A DNA stretch of 64,000 nt from CAVUPF01 sp963777915 (GTDB lineage: Bacteria; Actinomycetota; Thermoleophilia; Solirubrobacterales; 70-9): assembly GCA_963777915.1 (NCBI GenBank), contig CAVZSH010000005.1:620001-684000 (forward strand), written 5' to 3'. The notes under the pieces were generated by a model. It was not told the DNA's origin, searched no databases, and saw only the letters and a program-made list of their open reading frames with translations. The translations under genes and the position numbers were made by a program. Positions 10,506-20,030 of this stretch are shown one piece after another (the first letter of the stretch is position 1; every line of letters begins with the position of its first letter).

Positions 10506-11201
10506 GTGCGCCTCGCCAAGTACCTCGCCCACGGCGGTGTCGCCTCGCGCCGGACGGCGGAGCGGATCGTCGCCAACGGCAGGGTCACGGTCGGCGGCGA
10601 GGTAATCACCGACCCGGCGCGGGACGTGGGCGAGGCCGACGACGTGCGGGTCGACGGCAGCCGCGTCGCCGCGGAGCCGCGCGAGGTCTGGGCGGTGAAC
10701 AAGCCGGCGGGGGTTGTCTCGACGGCGAAGGAGCCGGGAAGGAGGCCGGCTGTAGTCGAGCTGGTTGCCTCTGGCGCCCGCCTTTACCCGGTCGGCCGCC
10801 TCGACGTCGACTCGATCGGCCTGCTGCTGCTCACCAACGACGGCGAGCTCGCCAACCGCCTCACCCATCCGCGCAACGAAGTGGCGAAGGCCTACCGGGT
10901 TGAGCTGCGCCGCCCGCCTTCGGACGCCGATCTGGAGCAGCTGCGCCGGGGGGTTGAGCTGGAGGACGGCCCGACCCGGCCGGCGCAGGTGCGCCGCCTC
11001 GGCGAGCGCCGGGTGGAGATCGTCCTGCGCGAAGGGCGCAACCGTCAGGTGCGGCGCATGGCAGAAGCGGTTGGCAACGGAGTGGTGGAGCTGCGTCGCG
11101 TCCGTTTCGGTCCGATCGAGCTGGGATCGCTGTCGCCCGGAGAGGCTCGTCGCCTCGGCGAGGACGAGATCGCCCGCCTCTGGGAGGATGTAGGTCGATG
11201 A
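10506..11201 (+). CDS. rluB: 23S rRNA pseudouridine synthase, RluB/RsuA family
   Basis: A 231-residue enzyme with an N-terminal S4 RNA-binding domain (residues 1-60, RLAKYLAHGGVASRRTAERI). The catalytic domain contains the nucleophilic aspartate in VGRLDVDSIGLLLLTNDG and the GRNRQVRRM motif. It makes a pseudouridine in 23S rRNA, by family probably near 2605. It follows scpAB as in many Gram-positive bacteria. The start is GTG. Confidence 0.92.
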   Translation: MRLAKYLAHGGVASRRTAERIVANGRVTVGGEVITDPARDVGEADDVRVDGSRVAAEPREVWAVNKPAGVVSTAKEPGRRPAVVELVASGARLYPVGRLDVDSIGLLLLTNDGELANRLTHPRNEVAKAYRVELRRPPSDADLEQLRRGVELEDGPTRPAQVRRLGERRVEIVLREGRNRQVRRMAEAVGNGVVELRRVRFGPIELGSLSPGEARRLGEDEIARLWEDVGR

Positions 11202-11593
11202 AGGTCGGGGCCTATGAGGGACCGCAGGAGCGACTCTTCGCCGTACGTGGCGCCGCCCAGGCGGAGGCCAACGAGGCTGGTGCGATCGTCTCCGTGACCG
11301 AAGAGCTGATCCGCGGGCTGATCGACCGCAACGACCTGGCGCCGGAGGCGATGGTCAGCTGCCTGTTCACGACCACGGATGACCTCGACGCCGAGTTCCC
11401 CGCCCTGGCCGCCCGTAACCTCGGGCTCGACTCGGTGCCGCTGCTTTGCGCCCGGGAGATCGGAGTTCCGGGGGCGATGCCGCGGGTGGTCCGCGTGATG
11501 GTGCACTTCTACGCGCCGATCGGACACAGCTCGGTGCACGTCTACCTCGGCGAGGCGAAGAAGCTGCGCGCCGACCTCGAAGCCGCCCAGTAG
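11198..11593 (+). CDS. aroH: chorismate mutase, AroH class
   Basis: A 131-residue trimeric chorismate mutase that converts chorismate to prephenate. Recognisable elements are the N-terminal RGAAQAEANEAGAI and FTTTDDLDAEFPALAAR, with the catalytic-type arginine in VVRVMVHF. The ATG overlaps the rluB stop as ATGA. It opens a run of aromatic amino acid genes. Confidence 0.92.
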   Translation: MKVGAYEGPQERLFAVRGAAQAEANEAGAIVSVTEELIRGLIDRNDLAPEAMVSCLFTTTDDLDAEFPALAARNLGLDSVPLLCAREIGVPGAMPRVVRVMVHFYAPIGHSSVHVYLGEAKKLRADLEAAQ

Positions 11594-11605
11594 GCGGCGC
11601 TCCGT

Positions 11606-11611
11606 CACAAT
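11606..11611 (+). promoter_or_regulatory. -10 box for hisC
   Basis: CACAAT, 7 bases before the ATG at 11619. The first base deviates from TANNNT. Confidence 0.35.
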
Positions 11612-11618
11612 CGGCGGC

Positions 11619-12713
11619 ATGGCTGTCACCTTCGCTGAGAAGCTCACCCGTATCCCCGGCTATCAGGCCGGGGTGCCGAAGGGGCGCTCGCCGGAGTCGG
11701 TCGCCTCCGGTGATATCGCCCAGCTCGCCTCCAACGAGTCACCGTTCCCGCCCCACCCCAAGGTGATCGAGGCGATCGAGGCCGCCACCGCGGCGATGAA
11801 CCGCTACCCGGATCCTGAGGCGACTCTGCTGCGTCGCCGTATCGCCGAGCGCTTTGAGACCGAGCCGGGGCGAATCGCGGTCGGCAACGGCTCCTGCGAG
11901 ATCCTGCTCGCCGCCGCCGAGGCCCTTTGTGAGCCCGGCGATGAGATCCTCTACGCCTGGCCGTCTTTCTCGATGTACCCCTACCTGCCGGCGCTGACCG
12001 GGGCACGCGAGGTCCGCGTGCCGCTGGCGAGCGGCGATCTCCACGACCTCGACGCAATGGCCGCCGAGGTGACCGCCGCCACCCAGTTGTTGTTGGTTTG
12101 CAACCCCAACAACCCGACCGGGACACACCTGCCGGCCGCCGAGATCGCCAGCTTCTGCGAGCGTGTCCCCTCCCATGTGACGATCGCCCTCGACGAGGCC
12201 TACGTCGAGTTCCAAACCGACGATGACCCCGATGTAAGTCTCGACCTGCTCGCCGAGTTCCCCAACCTGGTCATCCTGCGCACCTTCAGCAAGTGCTACG
12301 GCCTCGCCGGGCTTCGGGTCGGCTACGCGATCGGCTCGACCAAGTTCCGCGCCGCCGTCGACGCCGTGCGCCAACCGTTCAGCGTCAACGCGCTGGCACA
12401 GGCAGCCGGCGCCGAGGCGATCCTGCACCAGGACGACGTTACCCGCCGGGTCGAGGGAACAGTCGCCGAGCGCATCCGGGTCGGGGAGGAGCTACGCGCG
12501 CTCGGCCTGCTCGTCGCCGAGAGCCAGGCCAACTTTGCCTGGATCGAGCTCGGCGAGGCCGAGGAGGCGAGGCTCCTCACGGGACTCGCCGAGCGGCGGA
12601 TCGCGGTCCGGCCGGGCAGCGCCCTGGGCGACCCCGGCCACATCCGCGTCACCTTCGGCACTCCCGCCGAGAACGACCGTTTCCTTGCCGCCCTCGGCGA
12701 GCTGCTCGACTGA
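11619..12713 (+). CDS. hisC: histidinol-phosphate/aromatic aminotransferase
   Basis: A 364-residue fold-type I PLP aminotransferase of the HisC family. The PLP lysine is in RTFSKCYGLAGLRVGY, with LASNESPFPPHP at the N terminus and NPNNPTGTHLP in the middle. HisC acts in histidine synthesis, but related enzymes transaminate aromatic keto acids. Its place between chorismate mutase and DAHP synthase suggests the tyrosine/phenylalanine step may be its main or second job; that is inference from context. Confidence 0.88.
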   Translation: MAVTFAEKLTRIPGYQAGVPKGRSPESVASGDIAQLASNESPFPPHPKVIEAIEAATAAMNRYPDPEATLLRRRIAERFETEPGRIAVGNGSCEILLAAAEALCEPGDEILYAWPSFSMYPYLPALTGAREVRVPLASGDLHDLDAMAAEVTAATQLLLVCNPNNPTGTHLPAAEIASFCERVPSHVTIALDEAYVEFQTDDDPDVSLDLLAEFPNLVILRTFSKCYGLAGLRVGYAIGSTKFRAAVDAVRQPFSVNALAQAAGAEAILHQDDVTRRVEGTVAERIRVGEELRALGLLVAESQANFAWIELGEAEEARLLTGLAERRIAVRPGSALGDPGHIRVTFGTPAENDRFLAALGELLD

Positions 12714-12727
12714 GGAGGGCCGCCGCC

Positions 12728-12733
12728 TAAAGT
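12728..12733 (+). promoter_or_regulatory. -10 box for aroF, with leader
   Basis: TAAAGT lies about 40 bases before the ATG at 12773. Unlike most promoters here it leaves a leader of roughly 33 bases, which contains a Shine-Dalgarno-like GGAAAGG at 12756-12762. Confidence 0.35.
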
Positions 12734-12772
12734 TAAGCCGCAACCTCCGGCTTTAGGAAAGGCAGCAGGCAG

Positions 12773-13858
12773 ATGGCGATCGGCACCAACGAAGAGCAGA
12801 CGCGAGACCGCGTTCGCGACCAGCGGATCGACCGAGTCGTCGAGCTGGCGGCGCCTGCGACGCTGCTGGGCGAGCTGCCGTTGGGCGAGGAGCGCTCGCG
12901 GGCGGTCGTGCGCGGCCGCGAGGAAGTCATCGCGATCCTCGACCGCAGCGACGAGCGCCTGCTGATCATCGTTGGCCCCTGCAGCGTCCACGACACGGCG
13001 GCGGCGCTCGACTACGCCCGGCGGCTCAGCGAGAAGGCGCGGGAGCTTCGCCAGGACCTGCTGATCGCGATGCGCGTCTACTTCGAGAAGCCGCGCACGA
13101 CGACCGGCTGGAAGGGGCTGATCAACGACCCCCACCTCGACGGCTCCGCGGATGTCAACGCGGGGCTGCGGATGGCGCGGAAGCTGCTGCTCGAGGTACT
13201 CGACCTGGGGCTGCTGGTTGGCTGTGAGTTTCTCGACCCGATCACGCCGCAATACATCTCAGATGCGGTCGCCTGGGGGGCGATCGGCGCCCGGACGACC
13301 GAGAGCCAGATTCACCGCCAGCTCGGTTCGGGCCTCTCGATGCCGATCGGCTTTAAGAACCGCACCGACGGCAACGTCCAGGTTGCGGTTGACGCGGTGC
13401 GCGCCGCGGCGGTGCCGCATGCCTTTGCGGGCATCGACGACAGTGGGGCGCCGGCGATCCTGCACACGTCCGGCAACCCCGACGGCCACGTCATCCTGCG
13501 CGGTGGGCGCGACGCGCCCAACCATCGCGTCGAGGGCGTCGAGGGGGCGCTTGCCATGCTCCATGCCGCCGGCCTGCCGGAGCGGCTGGTCATCGACGCC
13601 TCCCACGACAACAGCGGCAAGGACCCCGAGCGCCAGGCCGAGGCGGCCGGCGAGATCGCCGACCAGGTCGCCGACGGCTGCGAGTCGATCGTCGGCGCGA
13701 TGCTCGAGTCCTTCCTGGTCGGGGGCCGCCAGGATCTGCAGGAGGGCACCTCGCTCACCTACGGCCAGTCGATAACCGACGCCTGCATGGACTGGGAGAG
13801 GACCGTCTCGGTGCTCGATCGATTGGCGGCGGCCGTGCGGGCGCGGCGTGAGGGATGA
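12773..13858 (+). CDS. aroF: 3-deoxy-7-phosphoheptulonate (DAHP) synthase, class I
   Basis: A 361-residue type I alpha DAHP synthase that condenses phosphoenolpyruvate and erythrose 4-phosphate, the first shikimate-pathway step. Motifs include IIVGPCSVHD, MRVYFEKPRTTTGWKGL and LVIDASHDNSGKD. It has the N-terminal extension typical of the AroG/F/H group, which often carries feedback sites. The stop overlaps tyrA as ATGA. Confidence 0.94.
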   Translation: MAIGTNEEQTRDRVRDQRIDRVVELAAPATLLGELPLGEERSRAVVRGREEVIAILDRSDERLLIIVGPCSVHDTAAALDYARRLSEKARELRQDLLIAMRVYFEKPRTTTGWKGLINDPHLDGSADVNAGLRMARKLLLEVLDLGLLVGCEFLDPITPQYISDAVAWGAIGARTTESQIHRQLGSGLSMPIGFKNRTDGNVQVAVDAVRAAAVPHAFAGIDDSGAPAILHTSGNPDGHVILRGGRDAPNHRVEGVEGALAMLHAAGLPERLVIDASHDNSGKDPERQAEAAGEIADQVADGCESIVGAMLESFLVGGRQDLQEGTSLTYGQSITDACMDWERTVSVLDRLAAAVRARREG

Positions 13859-14940
13859 GGATCGCGGTCCTCGGGGTGGGCCTGATCGGGGGCTCGATCG
13901 GGCTCGCTGCGCGGGGGCGGCTTGACGCCGAGGTGGTCGGCTTTGACCCCGACACGAACACCCTGGAGCGGGCGATCGAAACGGGGTCGATCGACCGCAG
14001 CGCAGGGTCGGTGGCCGACGCCTGCGTGGAGGCCGAGGTCGTCTTCTGCGCGGCGCCGGTGGCGGGCCTCTCGGACCTGGCCCTTGCCGCGCTTGCGGTC
14101 TGCGGCCCCGACGCCGTCGTCACCGACGTCGGCTCGACCAAGCGCGAGATCGTCGCCGCGCTGGGCGCCGAGGAGCGCTTCATCGGCGGCCACCCGCTGG
14201 CCGGCGCGGAGACCGCGGGGGTCGGCAGCGCGCGGGCCGAGCTCTTTGAGGGGGCGCGCTGGTACCTGACGCCGAGCGATCGCTCTGCCGGCCTGCTCTA
14301 CGACCGCTTGCAGCGGATGATTGCCGGCCTCGGCGCCCGCCCGCAGGCGATCGATGCCGATACCCACGACCGACTGATGGCCACGGTCAGCCACCTGCCC
14401 CACGTCCTCGCCAACCTGCTGGTCGGCCAGGCCGCGGCCGAGCTGACCCGCGACTCCGAGCGGCTGCCCGAGGTCGGCCCCAGCTTTCGCGACATGACCC
14501 GCGTCGCCGGCGCCAACCCGGCGATCTGGGCCGACATTTTCTTCAGCAACCGCGAGGCGCTCGCCGAGGCGCTCGACTCGGCCACAGAACGGCTGCGCGA
14601 GGCTGCCGAGCTGATCCGCGGCGGCGATCGCGAGGCGCTTGGTGCCTGGCATGCGGCAGCCGCAGGGGACCGACGGGCACTGCTGGAGGCCGAGCACCCG
14701 GCCGGGGCGTTGCGCGAGCTGCGCGTCGTCGTCGCCAACCGGCCGGGGACCGTCGCCGAGCTGGCGCTGGCGCTCGGCGAGGCCGGGGTCAACATCGAGG
14801 ATATGGCGCTATACCCGGCCCCGGACATGACCTCGGGGGCGGTCTCGGTGTGGGTGGCCGGGGAGGAGCAGGCCCAGCGCGCCGTGACCTTGGTCGGGGA
14901 GCTGGGCCACACGGTCACGCTGGCCGGCGTCGGGGAGTAG
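13855..14940 (+). CDS. tyrA: prephenate dehydrogenase with ACT domain
   Basis: A 361-residue enzyme with an N-terminal Rossmann fold (VLGVGLIGGSIGLAARG), the catalytic-region motif GGHPLAGAETAGV and helical dimerisation domain. From about residue 288 it carries a C-terminal ACT domain (LRVVVANRPGTVAELALALG), which usually senses an amino acid, here probably tyrosine. It oxidises prephenate to 4-hydroxyphenylpyruvate. Confidence 0.93.
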   Translation: MRIAVLGVGLIGGSIGLAARGRLDAEVVGFDPDTNTLERAIETGSIDRSAGSVADACVEAEVVFCAAPVAGLSDLALAALAVCGPDAVVTDVGSTKREIVAALGAEERFIGGHPLAGAETAGVGSARAELFEGARWYLTPSDRSAGLLYDRLQRMIAGLGARPQAIDADTHDRLMATVSHLPHVLANLLVGQAAAELTRDSERLPEVGPSFRDMTRVAGANPAIWADIFFSNREALAEALDSATERLREAAELIRGGDREALGAWHAAAAGDRRALLEAEHPAGALRELRVVVANRPGTVAELALALGEAGVNIEDMALYPAPDMTSGAVSVWVAGEEQAQRAVTLVGELGHTVTLAGVGE

Positions 14941-14943
14941 GCG

Positions 14944-16242
14944 ATGGCGAGCCGCCGCTTTGATCCCTCCGGCCCGCTGCGCGGGAAGCTTCGCCCGCCC
15001 GCCGATAAGTCGGTCTCCCACCGAGCGGCGCTGATCGCGGCGATGGGGGAGGGGGAGACGGCGATCGAGGGGTATCTCGACTCGGCCGATACCCGCTCGA
15101 GCCTGACCGCGGTCGCCGCGCTGGGTGCCGAGGTCGAGGGGGCCGCGGCGCGCGCCATCGAGCCGACCCTGCGGATCCGCGGCGTCGGCCTGCGCGGCGC
15201 CGCCCCGGCGAGCGTCGAAGTCGGCAACGCCGGCACCCTGCTGCGGCTGCTGCCGGGTTGGCTCGCCGGGCAGGGGGCGGGGGCCTGGACGCTGGACGGC
15301 GATGAGTCGATCCGGCGGCGACCGGTCGACCGGATCGTCGAGCCGCTACGGGCGATGGGCGCCCGGTTGGGCTGCCGCGAGGGCGGCCTGCCGCCGCTGG
15401 AGATCGAGGGCGCCCCGCTGCGCGGCATCTCCTACGAGCTGCCGGTCGCCAGCGCCCAGGTCAAGTCCTGCCTGCTGTTCGCCGGGCTGCTGGCCGAGGG
15501 CGAGACCCGGGTGGTGGAGCCGCTGCCGAGTCGCGACCACACCGAGCGGATGCTCGCGGCGGCGGGCGCCGAGGTAAAGCGCAGCGGGGATGCGGTCTCC
15601 GTGCGCCCGGCTGCGCTTCTGCAACCAGGCGAGATCGTCGTTCCCGCCGATTTCTCCTCGGCTGCCTTCTTACTCGTCGCGGCGCTGCTCGTGCCCGGCA
15701 GCGAAGTCGCCCTGACTGGCGTGGGACTCAACCCGACCCGAACCGGGCTGCTGGCGATCCTCGCTCGGATGGGAGCCGAAATCGAGCTCGAGCCAACCGG
15801 TGAGCTCGGTGGCGAGCCGATCGGGCAGGTCCGCGCTCGCGCGGCTGAGCTGCGTGGGACCGAGGTCGGCGGCGCCGAGGTGCCGCTGGCGATCGACGAG
15901 CTGCCGCTCCTCGCCCTCGTAGCCTGCTTTGCCGAGGGGACGACGAGGATCCGCGACGCCGGCGAGTTGCGGCGCAAGGAGTCCGACCGGATCGCCGCGG
16001 TGACCGAGGCGCTGGGCGCGCTCGGGGGCAGGGTCGAGGCGAGCGCGGATGGGATGGCGATCGAGGGCGGCGGCGGCCTGCGCGGCGGGGCGATTCGCTC
16101 CCACGGCGATCACCGCATCGCGATGCTCGGGGCGATTGCCGGCCTCGCCTCAAGCCAGGGGGTCGAGGTCGAGGGAATCGACGCCGTCGCGGTCAGCTAT
16201 CCGGGCTTCGAGGCCGATCTCGCTGCGCTGTCAAGTCGCTGA
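14944..16242 (+). CDS. aroA: 3-phosphoshikimate 1-carboxyvinyltransferase (EPSP synthase)
   Basis: A 432-residue EPSP synthase joining phosphoenolpyruvate to shikimate 3-phosphate. Motifs are PPADKSVSHRAALIAAMGEG, VGNAGTLLRLLPG, RRRPVDRIVEPLRAMGA, LRRKESDRIAAVTEALG and the C-terminal SHGDHRIAMLGAIAG. It starts three bases after tyrA and belongs to the same transcript. Confidence 0.96.
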   Translation: MASRRFDPSGPLRGKLRPPADKSVSHRAALIAAMGEGETAIEGYLDSADTRSSLTAVAALGAEVEGAAARAIEPTLRIRGVGLRGAAPASVEVGNAGTLLRLLPGWLAGQGAGAWTLDGDESIRRRPVDRIVEPLRAMGARLGCREGGLPPLEIEGAPLRGISYELPVASAQVKSCLLFAGLLAEGETRVVEPLPSRDHTERMLAAAGAEVKRSGDAVSVRPAALLQPGEIVVPADFSSAAFLLVAALLVPGSEVALTGVGLNPTRTGLLAILARMGAEIELEPTGELGGEPIGQVRARAAELRGTEVGGAEVPLAIDELPLLALVACFAEGTTRIRDAGELRRKESDRIAAVTEALGALGGRVEASADGMAIEGGGGLRGGAIRSHGDHRIAMLGAIAGLASSQGVEVEGIDAVAVSYPGFEADLAALSSR

Positions 16243-16248
16243 CGCCCA

Positions 16249-16254
16249 TACGCT
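16249..16254 (+). promoter_or_regulatory. -10 box for cmk
   Basis: TACGCT with a 6-base gap to the ATG at 16261. It would give cmk-der their own leaderless transcript. Confidence 0.5.
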
Positions 16255-16260
16255 GGCCTC

Positions 16261-16899
16261 ATGGTGATCGCGATCGACGGGCCCGCCGGGGCCGGCAAGT
16301 CCTCCGTGGCCCGCGGCGTTGCCGCGGCGCTCGGCTTCGCCTACCTCGACTCGGGGGCGATGTATCGCTGCCTGGCGCTGGCCGGGATCGAGCATGGCGC
16401 CAGCCTGGAGGACGCCGGGGAGATGGCCGAGATCGCTCAGGGCCTGGAGATCGAGCTCGAGGGTGGGGGGGTGCGGCTCGGCGGGCGTGACGTCTCGGCG
16501 GCGATCCGCGAGCCCGGGATCGGCGCCGCCGCTTCACGCGTCTCGGTCCACCCCGCGGTGAGGGAGGCGATGGTCGCCCGCCAGCGCGAGCTGATCGCCG
16601 TCGGGCGCTACGTCGCCGAGGGCCGCGACATCGGCACCGTGGTCAGCCCGGACTCGCCGCTGAAGGTCTTTCTCACCGCCTCCGAGGAGCAGCGGGCCGC
16701 TCGCCGCTCCGCGCAGAGCGGGCAGGATCGGGGCCAGGTGCTGGCCGCCCAGCGGGAACGGGATGCGCGCGACATCGAGCGCGAACACGGCGCCCTGCGC
16801 GTCGCCGAGGACGCGGTGGAGATCGATACCACCGCTCTGGCGCTGTCGGAGGTCATCGCGCTGGTGGTCGAGCTGGCGCGGGAGCGGGGGCTGGCATGA
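16261..16899 (+). CDS. cmk: cytidylate kinase
   Basis: A 212-residue CMP/dCMP kinase with the P-loop IDGPAGAGKSSVARGVA at the N terminus, YLDSGAMYR and the GRDIGTVVSPD motif. It recycles CMP for nucleotide pools. The stop overlaps der as ATGA; a cmk-der pair is common in bacteria. Confidence 0.95.
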   Translation: MVIAIDGPAGAGKSSVARGVAAALGFAYLDSGAMYRCLALAGIEHGASLEDAGEMAEIAQGLEIELEGGGVRLGGRDVSAAIREPGIGAAASRVSVHPAVREAMVARQRELIAVGRYVAEGRDIGTVVSPDSPLKVFLTASEEQRAARRSAQSGQDRGQVLAAQRERDARDIEREHGALRVAEDAVEIDTTALALSEVIALVVELARERGLA

Positions 16900-18215
16900 G
16901 TGCCCGGCTGCCCACCGTCGCCGTCGTCGGCTTCCCCAACGTCGGCAAGAGCACCCTGGTCAACCGCCTGGTTGGCGGCAACGAGGCGGTGACGGCGGCC
17001 GAGCCGGGCGTCACCCGCGACCGCAAGCGCCTTGCCTGCGAGTGGAACGGGGTCGCCTTTGAGCTTGTGGACACCGGGGGGATCGATCTCCACGATGAGG
17101 CCGAGCTGGCCCGCGACGTGCAGCGCCAGGCGCGGCTCGCGATCGCCGAGGCGGACGCGGTGATGATGGTCGTCGACACGCGCGCCGGGCTGCGCACCGG
17201 TGACGCCGATCTGGCAAAGACCCTGCGCGGCGGCGATCCCCCGGTCGTGGTCGTCGCCAACAAGTCCGACCGGCCCGCTGATGCCCACCTCAGCGCCGAG
17301 TTCCACAAGCTCGGCCTCGGCGAGCCGCTCGCCGTCTCGGCCACCCATGGGCTCGGCGCCGGGGACCTGCTCGATCGCCTGGTCGATCTGCTGGGGGAGC
17401 GCCCCGAGCGCCCGCCCCTTGACGACGACGCGACCCGCGTCGCGGTGATCGGCCGCCCCAACGTCGGCAAGTCCTCCCTCATCAACGCCTTCCTCGGCTC
17501 CGATCGGCTGATCGTCTCCGAGCGGGCGGGAACCACCCGCGACGCGATCGACACCGAGCTGGAGCTCGAGGGCCGGCGGGTCGTCTTGGTCGACACCGCC
17601 GGGTTGCGCCGCCGCTCGAAGGTCGCCGGCAACGTCGATTACTACGCCCAGCTGCGCTCCGAGCGGGCGGTCGAGCGCGCCGACGTGGCGCTGGTCGTCT
17701 GCGACGCCTCCGAGGGCCTCACCGCCGAGGACCTGCGGGTCGCCGAGCTGGCGATGCGGGCCGGCTGCGCCACCCTTTTGGCGATGAACAAGTGGGATGA
17801 GACCCGCACCGATATCGACGACGCCCGCGCCCGCGCCGAGCGCAAGCTGAGGCTGCGCCCGGCCGTCGTCACCTGCTCGGCGCTACGCGGGCGCAACGTC
17901 GAGCGCCTCTTGCCGCGGGCGCTGGAGCTGGCCGACCGTGCCGCCGAGCGGATCCCGACCCCGGAGCTGAACCGCTTCGTCGCCGACGTCGTCGCCAGGA
18001 CGCCGCCGCCGTCGCGGCGCGGGCGACGCCTGCGCCTCTACTACGCGGCGCAGGTGGGCGAGCGACCGCCGCGGATTGCGATCCAGGTCAACGACCGCAA
18101 GCTGATCACCCGCGACTGGGCCTACCACCTCGAGAACCGGATCCGCGAGGCATATGAGATGGAGGGCGTCCCGCTGGTGATCGACTTCATACCCCATACC
18201 GGCCGCCGTCGCTAG
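16896..18215 (+). CDS. der: ribosome biogenesis GTPase Der (EngA)
   Basis: A 439-residue protein with two tandem GTPase domains and a C-terminal KH-like domain. The first domain has GFPNVGKST, DTGG and NKSD, and the second has GRPNVGKSS, VDTAG and NKWD. Der helps mature the 50S subunit. All nucleotide-binding motifs are intact in both domains. Confidence 0.96.
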   Translation: MSARLPTVAVVGFPNVGKSTLVNRLVGGNEAVTAAEPGVTRDRKRLACEWNGVAFELVDTGGIDLHDEAELARDVQRQARLAIAEADAVMMVVDTRAGLRTGDADLAKTLRGGDPPVVVVANKSDRPADAHLSAEFHKLGLGEPLAVSATHGLGAGDLLDRLVDLLGERPERPPLDDDATRVAVIGRPNVGKSSLINAFLGSDRLIVSERAGTTRDAIDTELELEGRRVVLVDTAGLRRRSKVAGNVDYYAQLRSERAVERADVALVVCDASEGLTAEDLRVAELAMRAGCATLLAMNKWDETRTDIDDARARAERKLRLRPAVVTCSALRGRNVERLLPRALELADRAAERIPTPELNRFVADVVARTPPPSRRGRRLRLYYAAQVGERPPRIAIQVNDRKLITRDWAYHLENRIREAYEMEGVPLVIDFIPHTGRRR

Positions 18216-18218
18216 GCT
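18213..18218 (+). promoter_or_regulatory. -10 box for metK
   Basis: TAGGCT overlapping the der stop, with a 6-base gap to the ATG at 18225. No SAM riboswitch fits in the gap. Confidence 0.5.
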
Positions 18219-18224
18219 TCGGCA

Positions 18225-19475
18225 ATGATCGAGACCAAGCCGCTCGCCGAGGGCGAGTACCTGTTCACCTCGGAGTCCGTCACCGAGGGCCACCCGGACA
18301 AGGTCTGCGACCAGATCTCCGACGGCGTCCTCGACGCGGTGATGGCCGAGGACCCCGAGGGCCGCGTCGCCTGCGAGACGCTTGTCAACACCGGGATGGC
18401 GGTGGTCTCGGGGGAGATCTCCACCGAGGTCCACCTCGATGTGCCGGAGATCGTCCGCGAGACGATCCGCGGGATCGGCTACGACCACGGCGACTACGGC
18501 TACAACTGCGACCACATCTCCGTCCTCGTCTCGCTCGACAAGCAGTCGCCCGACATCGCCCAGGGCGTCGATGCGGCCTATGAGACACGGGTCGGCGGCG
18601 CCGTCGATGACGAGCTGCTCGTCGCGGGTGCGGGAGATCAGGGGATGATGTTCGGCTACGCGACCGATGAGACCGAGTCGCTGATGCCGATGCCGATCCA
18701 GATCGCGCACCGTCTGGCCGAGCGACTAGCCGCGGTGCGCAAGGACCAGACCCTCGCCTACCTCGCCCCCGACGGCAAGACCCAGGTCACGGTGCGCTAC
18801 GCGGATGGTCGCCCGATCGCGGTCGAGAAGCTGCTGATCTCCACCCAGCACGCGGACGGCGTCGATTCGGAGACGACGATCAAGCCCGATCTCTGGGAGC
18901 ACGTGGTCCTGCCCGTCCTCACCGCCGAGGTGCCCGGCCTCTTTAACGAGGGCGAGCTGCGCGAGGGCTTCCTCGTCAACCCGACCGGCAAGTTCGTGAT
19001 CGGCGGCCCGGTCGGCGACGCCGGCCTCACGGGGCGCAAGATCATCGTCGACACCTACGGCGGCATGGCGCGTCACGGCGGCGGCGCCTTTTCCGGCAAG
19101 GACCCCTCAAAGGTCGACCGCTCCGCTGCCTACGCGGCTCGCCACGTCGCCAAGAACCTGGTCGCCGCCGGGCTCGCCGAGCGCTGCGAGGTGCAGGTCG
19201 CCTACGCGATCGGCGTCGCCCACCCGATCTCGCTGATGGTCGAGACCTTCGGCACCGGCAAGCTGCCCGACGCCGAGATCTCCCGCCTCGTCGAATCCGA
19301 GTTCGACTTGCGGCCGGGCGCCTTCCGCCGCTACCTCGACCTGCACCGGCCGATCTTTCAAAAGACTGCGGCCTACGGGCACTTCGGTCGCGAGGAGGCC
19401 GAGTTCACCTGGGAGTTGACCGATCGGGCCGAGGTTCTGCGCGAGGCCGCCGGCCTGACCGCCACGCCCGCCTAG
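18225..19475 (+). CDS. metK: S-adenosylmethionine synthetase
   Basis: A 416-residue enzyme making S-adenosylmethionine from methionine and ATP. Signature segments are TSESVTEGHPDKVCDQISD, GAGDQGMMFGYATDET and GGGAFSGKDPSKVDRSAAY. It supplies the methyl donor for the several methyltransferases in the window. The convergent gene on the minus strand overlaps its last four bases. Confidence 0.97.
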   Translation: MIETKPLAEGEYLFTSESVTEGHPDKVCDQISDGVLDAVMAEDPEGRVACETLVNTGMAVVSGEISTEVHLDVPEIVRETIRGIGYDHGDYGYNCDHISVLVSLDKQSPDIAQGVDAAYETRVGGAVDDELLVAGAGDQGMMFGYATDETESLMPMPIQIAHRLAERLAAVRKDQTLAYLAPDGKTQVTVRYADGRPIAVEKLLISTQHADGVDSETTIKPDLWEHVVLPVLTAEVPGLFNEGELREGFLVNPTGKFVIGGPVGDAGLTGRKIIVDTYGGMARHGGGAFSGKDPSKVDRSAAYAARHVAKNLVAAGLAERCEVQVAYAIGVAHPISLMVETFGTGKLPDAEISRLVESEFDLRPGAFRRYLDLHRPIFQKTAAYGHFGREEAEFTWELTDRAEVLREAAGLTATPA

Positions 19476-19993
19476 CTGCCCGGGGGCTGTGCCTCGCCGA
19501 GGCCGTGCGACCCGGCCGCCTCGGCGCCGGTCGCCTGATCTACCCGGTGGACGACGTCGCCCGGGTCTCCCACCCCGACGAAGACGAAGTTGTAGTCATC
19601 GCTCGCCGCTGTGTCGAAGTCAACGTCGCCGATCCTCATCAGTCGCTGATAGATCGTCTGGCGGTAGTTGACGTTCTGCACCCGCTCTAGCCGCGTCTCC
19701 TGGATCTCCCGCGAGAAGACCCCGCGGCGGATGTTGAGGCGGCGGCTGGTGATCGTGTAAGTGGTCGCCATGCGCCTCAGGAAGCCGACCAGCACCGTGA
19801 GGGCGATCAGCGCCAGCACGGCGAGGAAAACGGTGGCGCTTCCTCCGCCGAGCAGCTTGGCGATCACGCCGATGATCGCGGCAACCAGGATTCCTTTCAG
19901 ATAGAAGCCGAGCAGCGCCCGCCAGGAGGGGTGACCCTGGAAGATCACCCGCTCTCCCGGGCTGAGGATGAGGCTCGCCACGGCGGCCAGCAT
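19472..19993 (-). CDS. membrane protein with bacterial PH domain
   Basis: A 173-residue protein with two membrane segments (about residues 27-45 and 51-69) followed by a PH-like domain (TTYTITSRRLNIRRGVFSREIQETRLERVQNVN), the arrangement of the YdbS/bPH2 family. Function unknown; such proteins are membrane associated. The last 25 residues are glycine- and alanine-rich. It faces priA across a 37-base divergent gap. Confidence 0.8.
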   Translation of the reverse strand: MLAAVASLILSPGERVIFQGHPSWRALLGFYLKGILVAAIIGVIAKLLGGGSATVFLAVLALIALTVLVGFLRRMATTYTITSRRLNIRRGVFSREIQETRLERVQNVNYRQTIYQRLMRIGDVDFDTAASDDYNFVFVGVGDPGDVVHRVDQATGAEAAGSHGLGEAQPPGS

Positions 19994-20017
19994 ACCCGCG
20001 GCGTCCGCCTCTCCTCA

Positions 20018-20023
20018 TACCGT
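20018..20023 (+). promoter_or_regulatory. -10 box for priA
   Basis: TACCGT with a 7-base gap to the ATG at 20031, inside the short divergent gap. Confidence 0.45.
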
Positions 20024-20030
20024 CAGGCGG

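Noticed and set aside
18216..18224. SAM riboswitch before metK
   Set aside because: The promoter lies 6 bases before the start codon and the der gene ends there, so there is no room.
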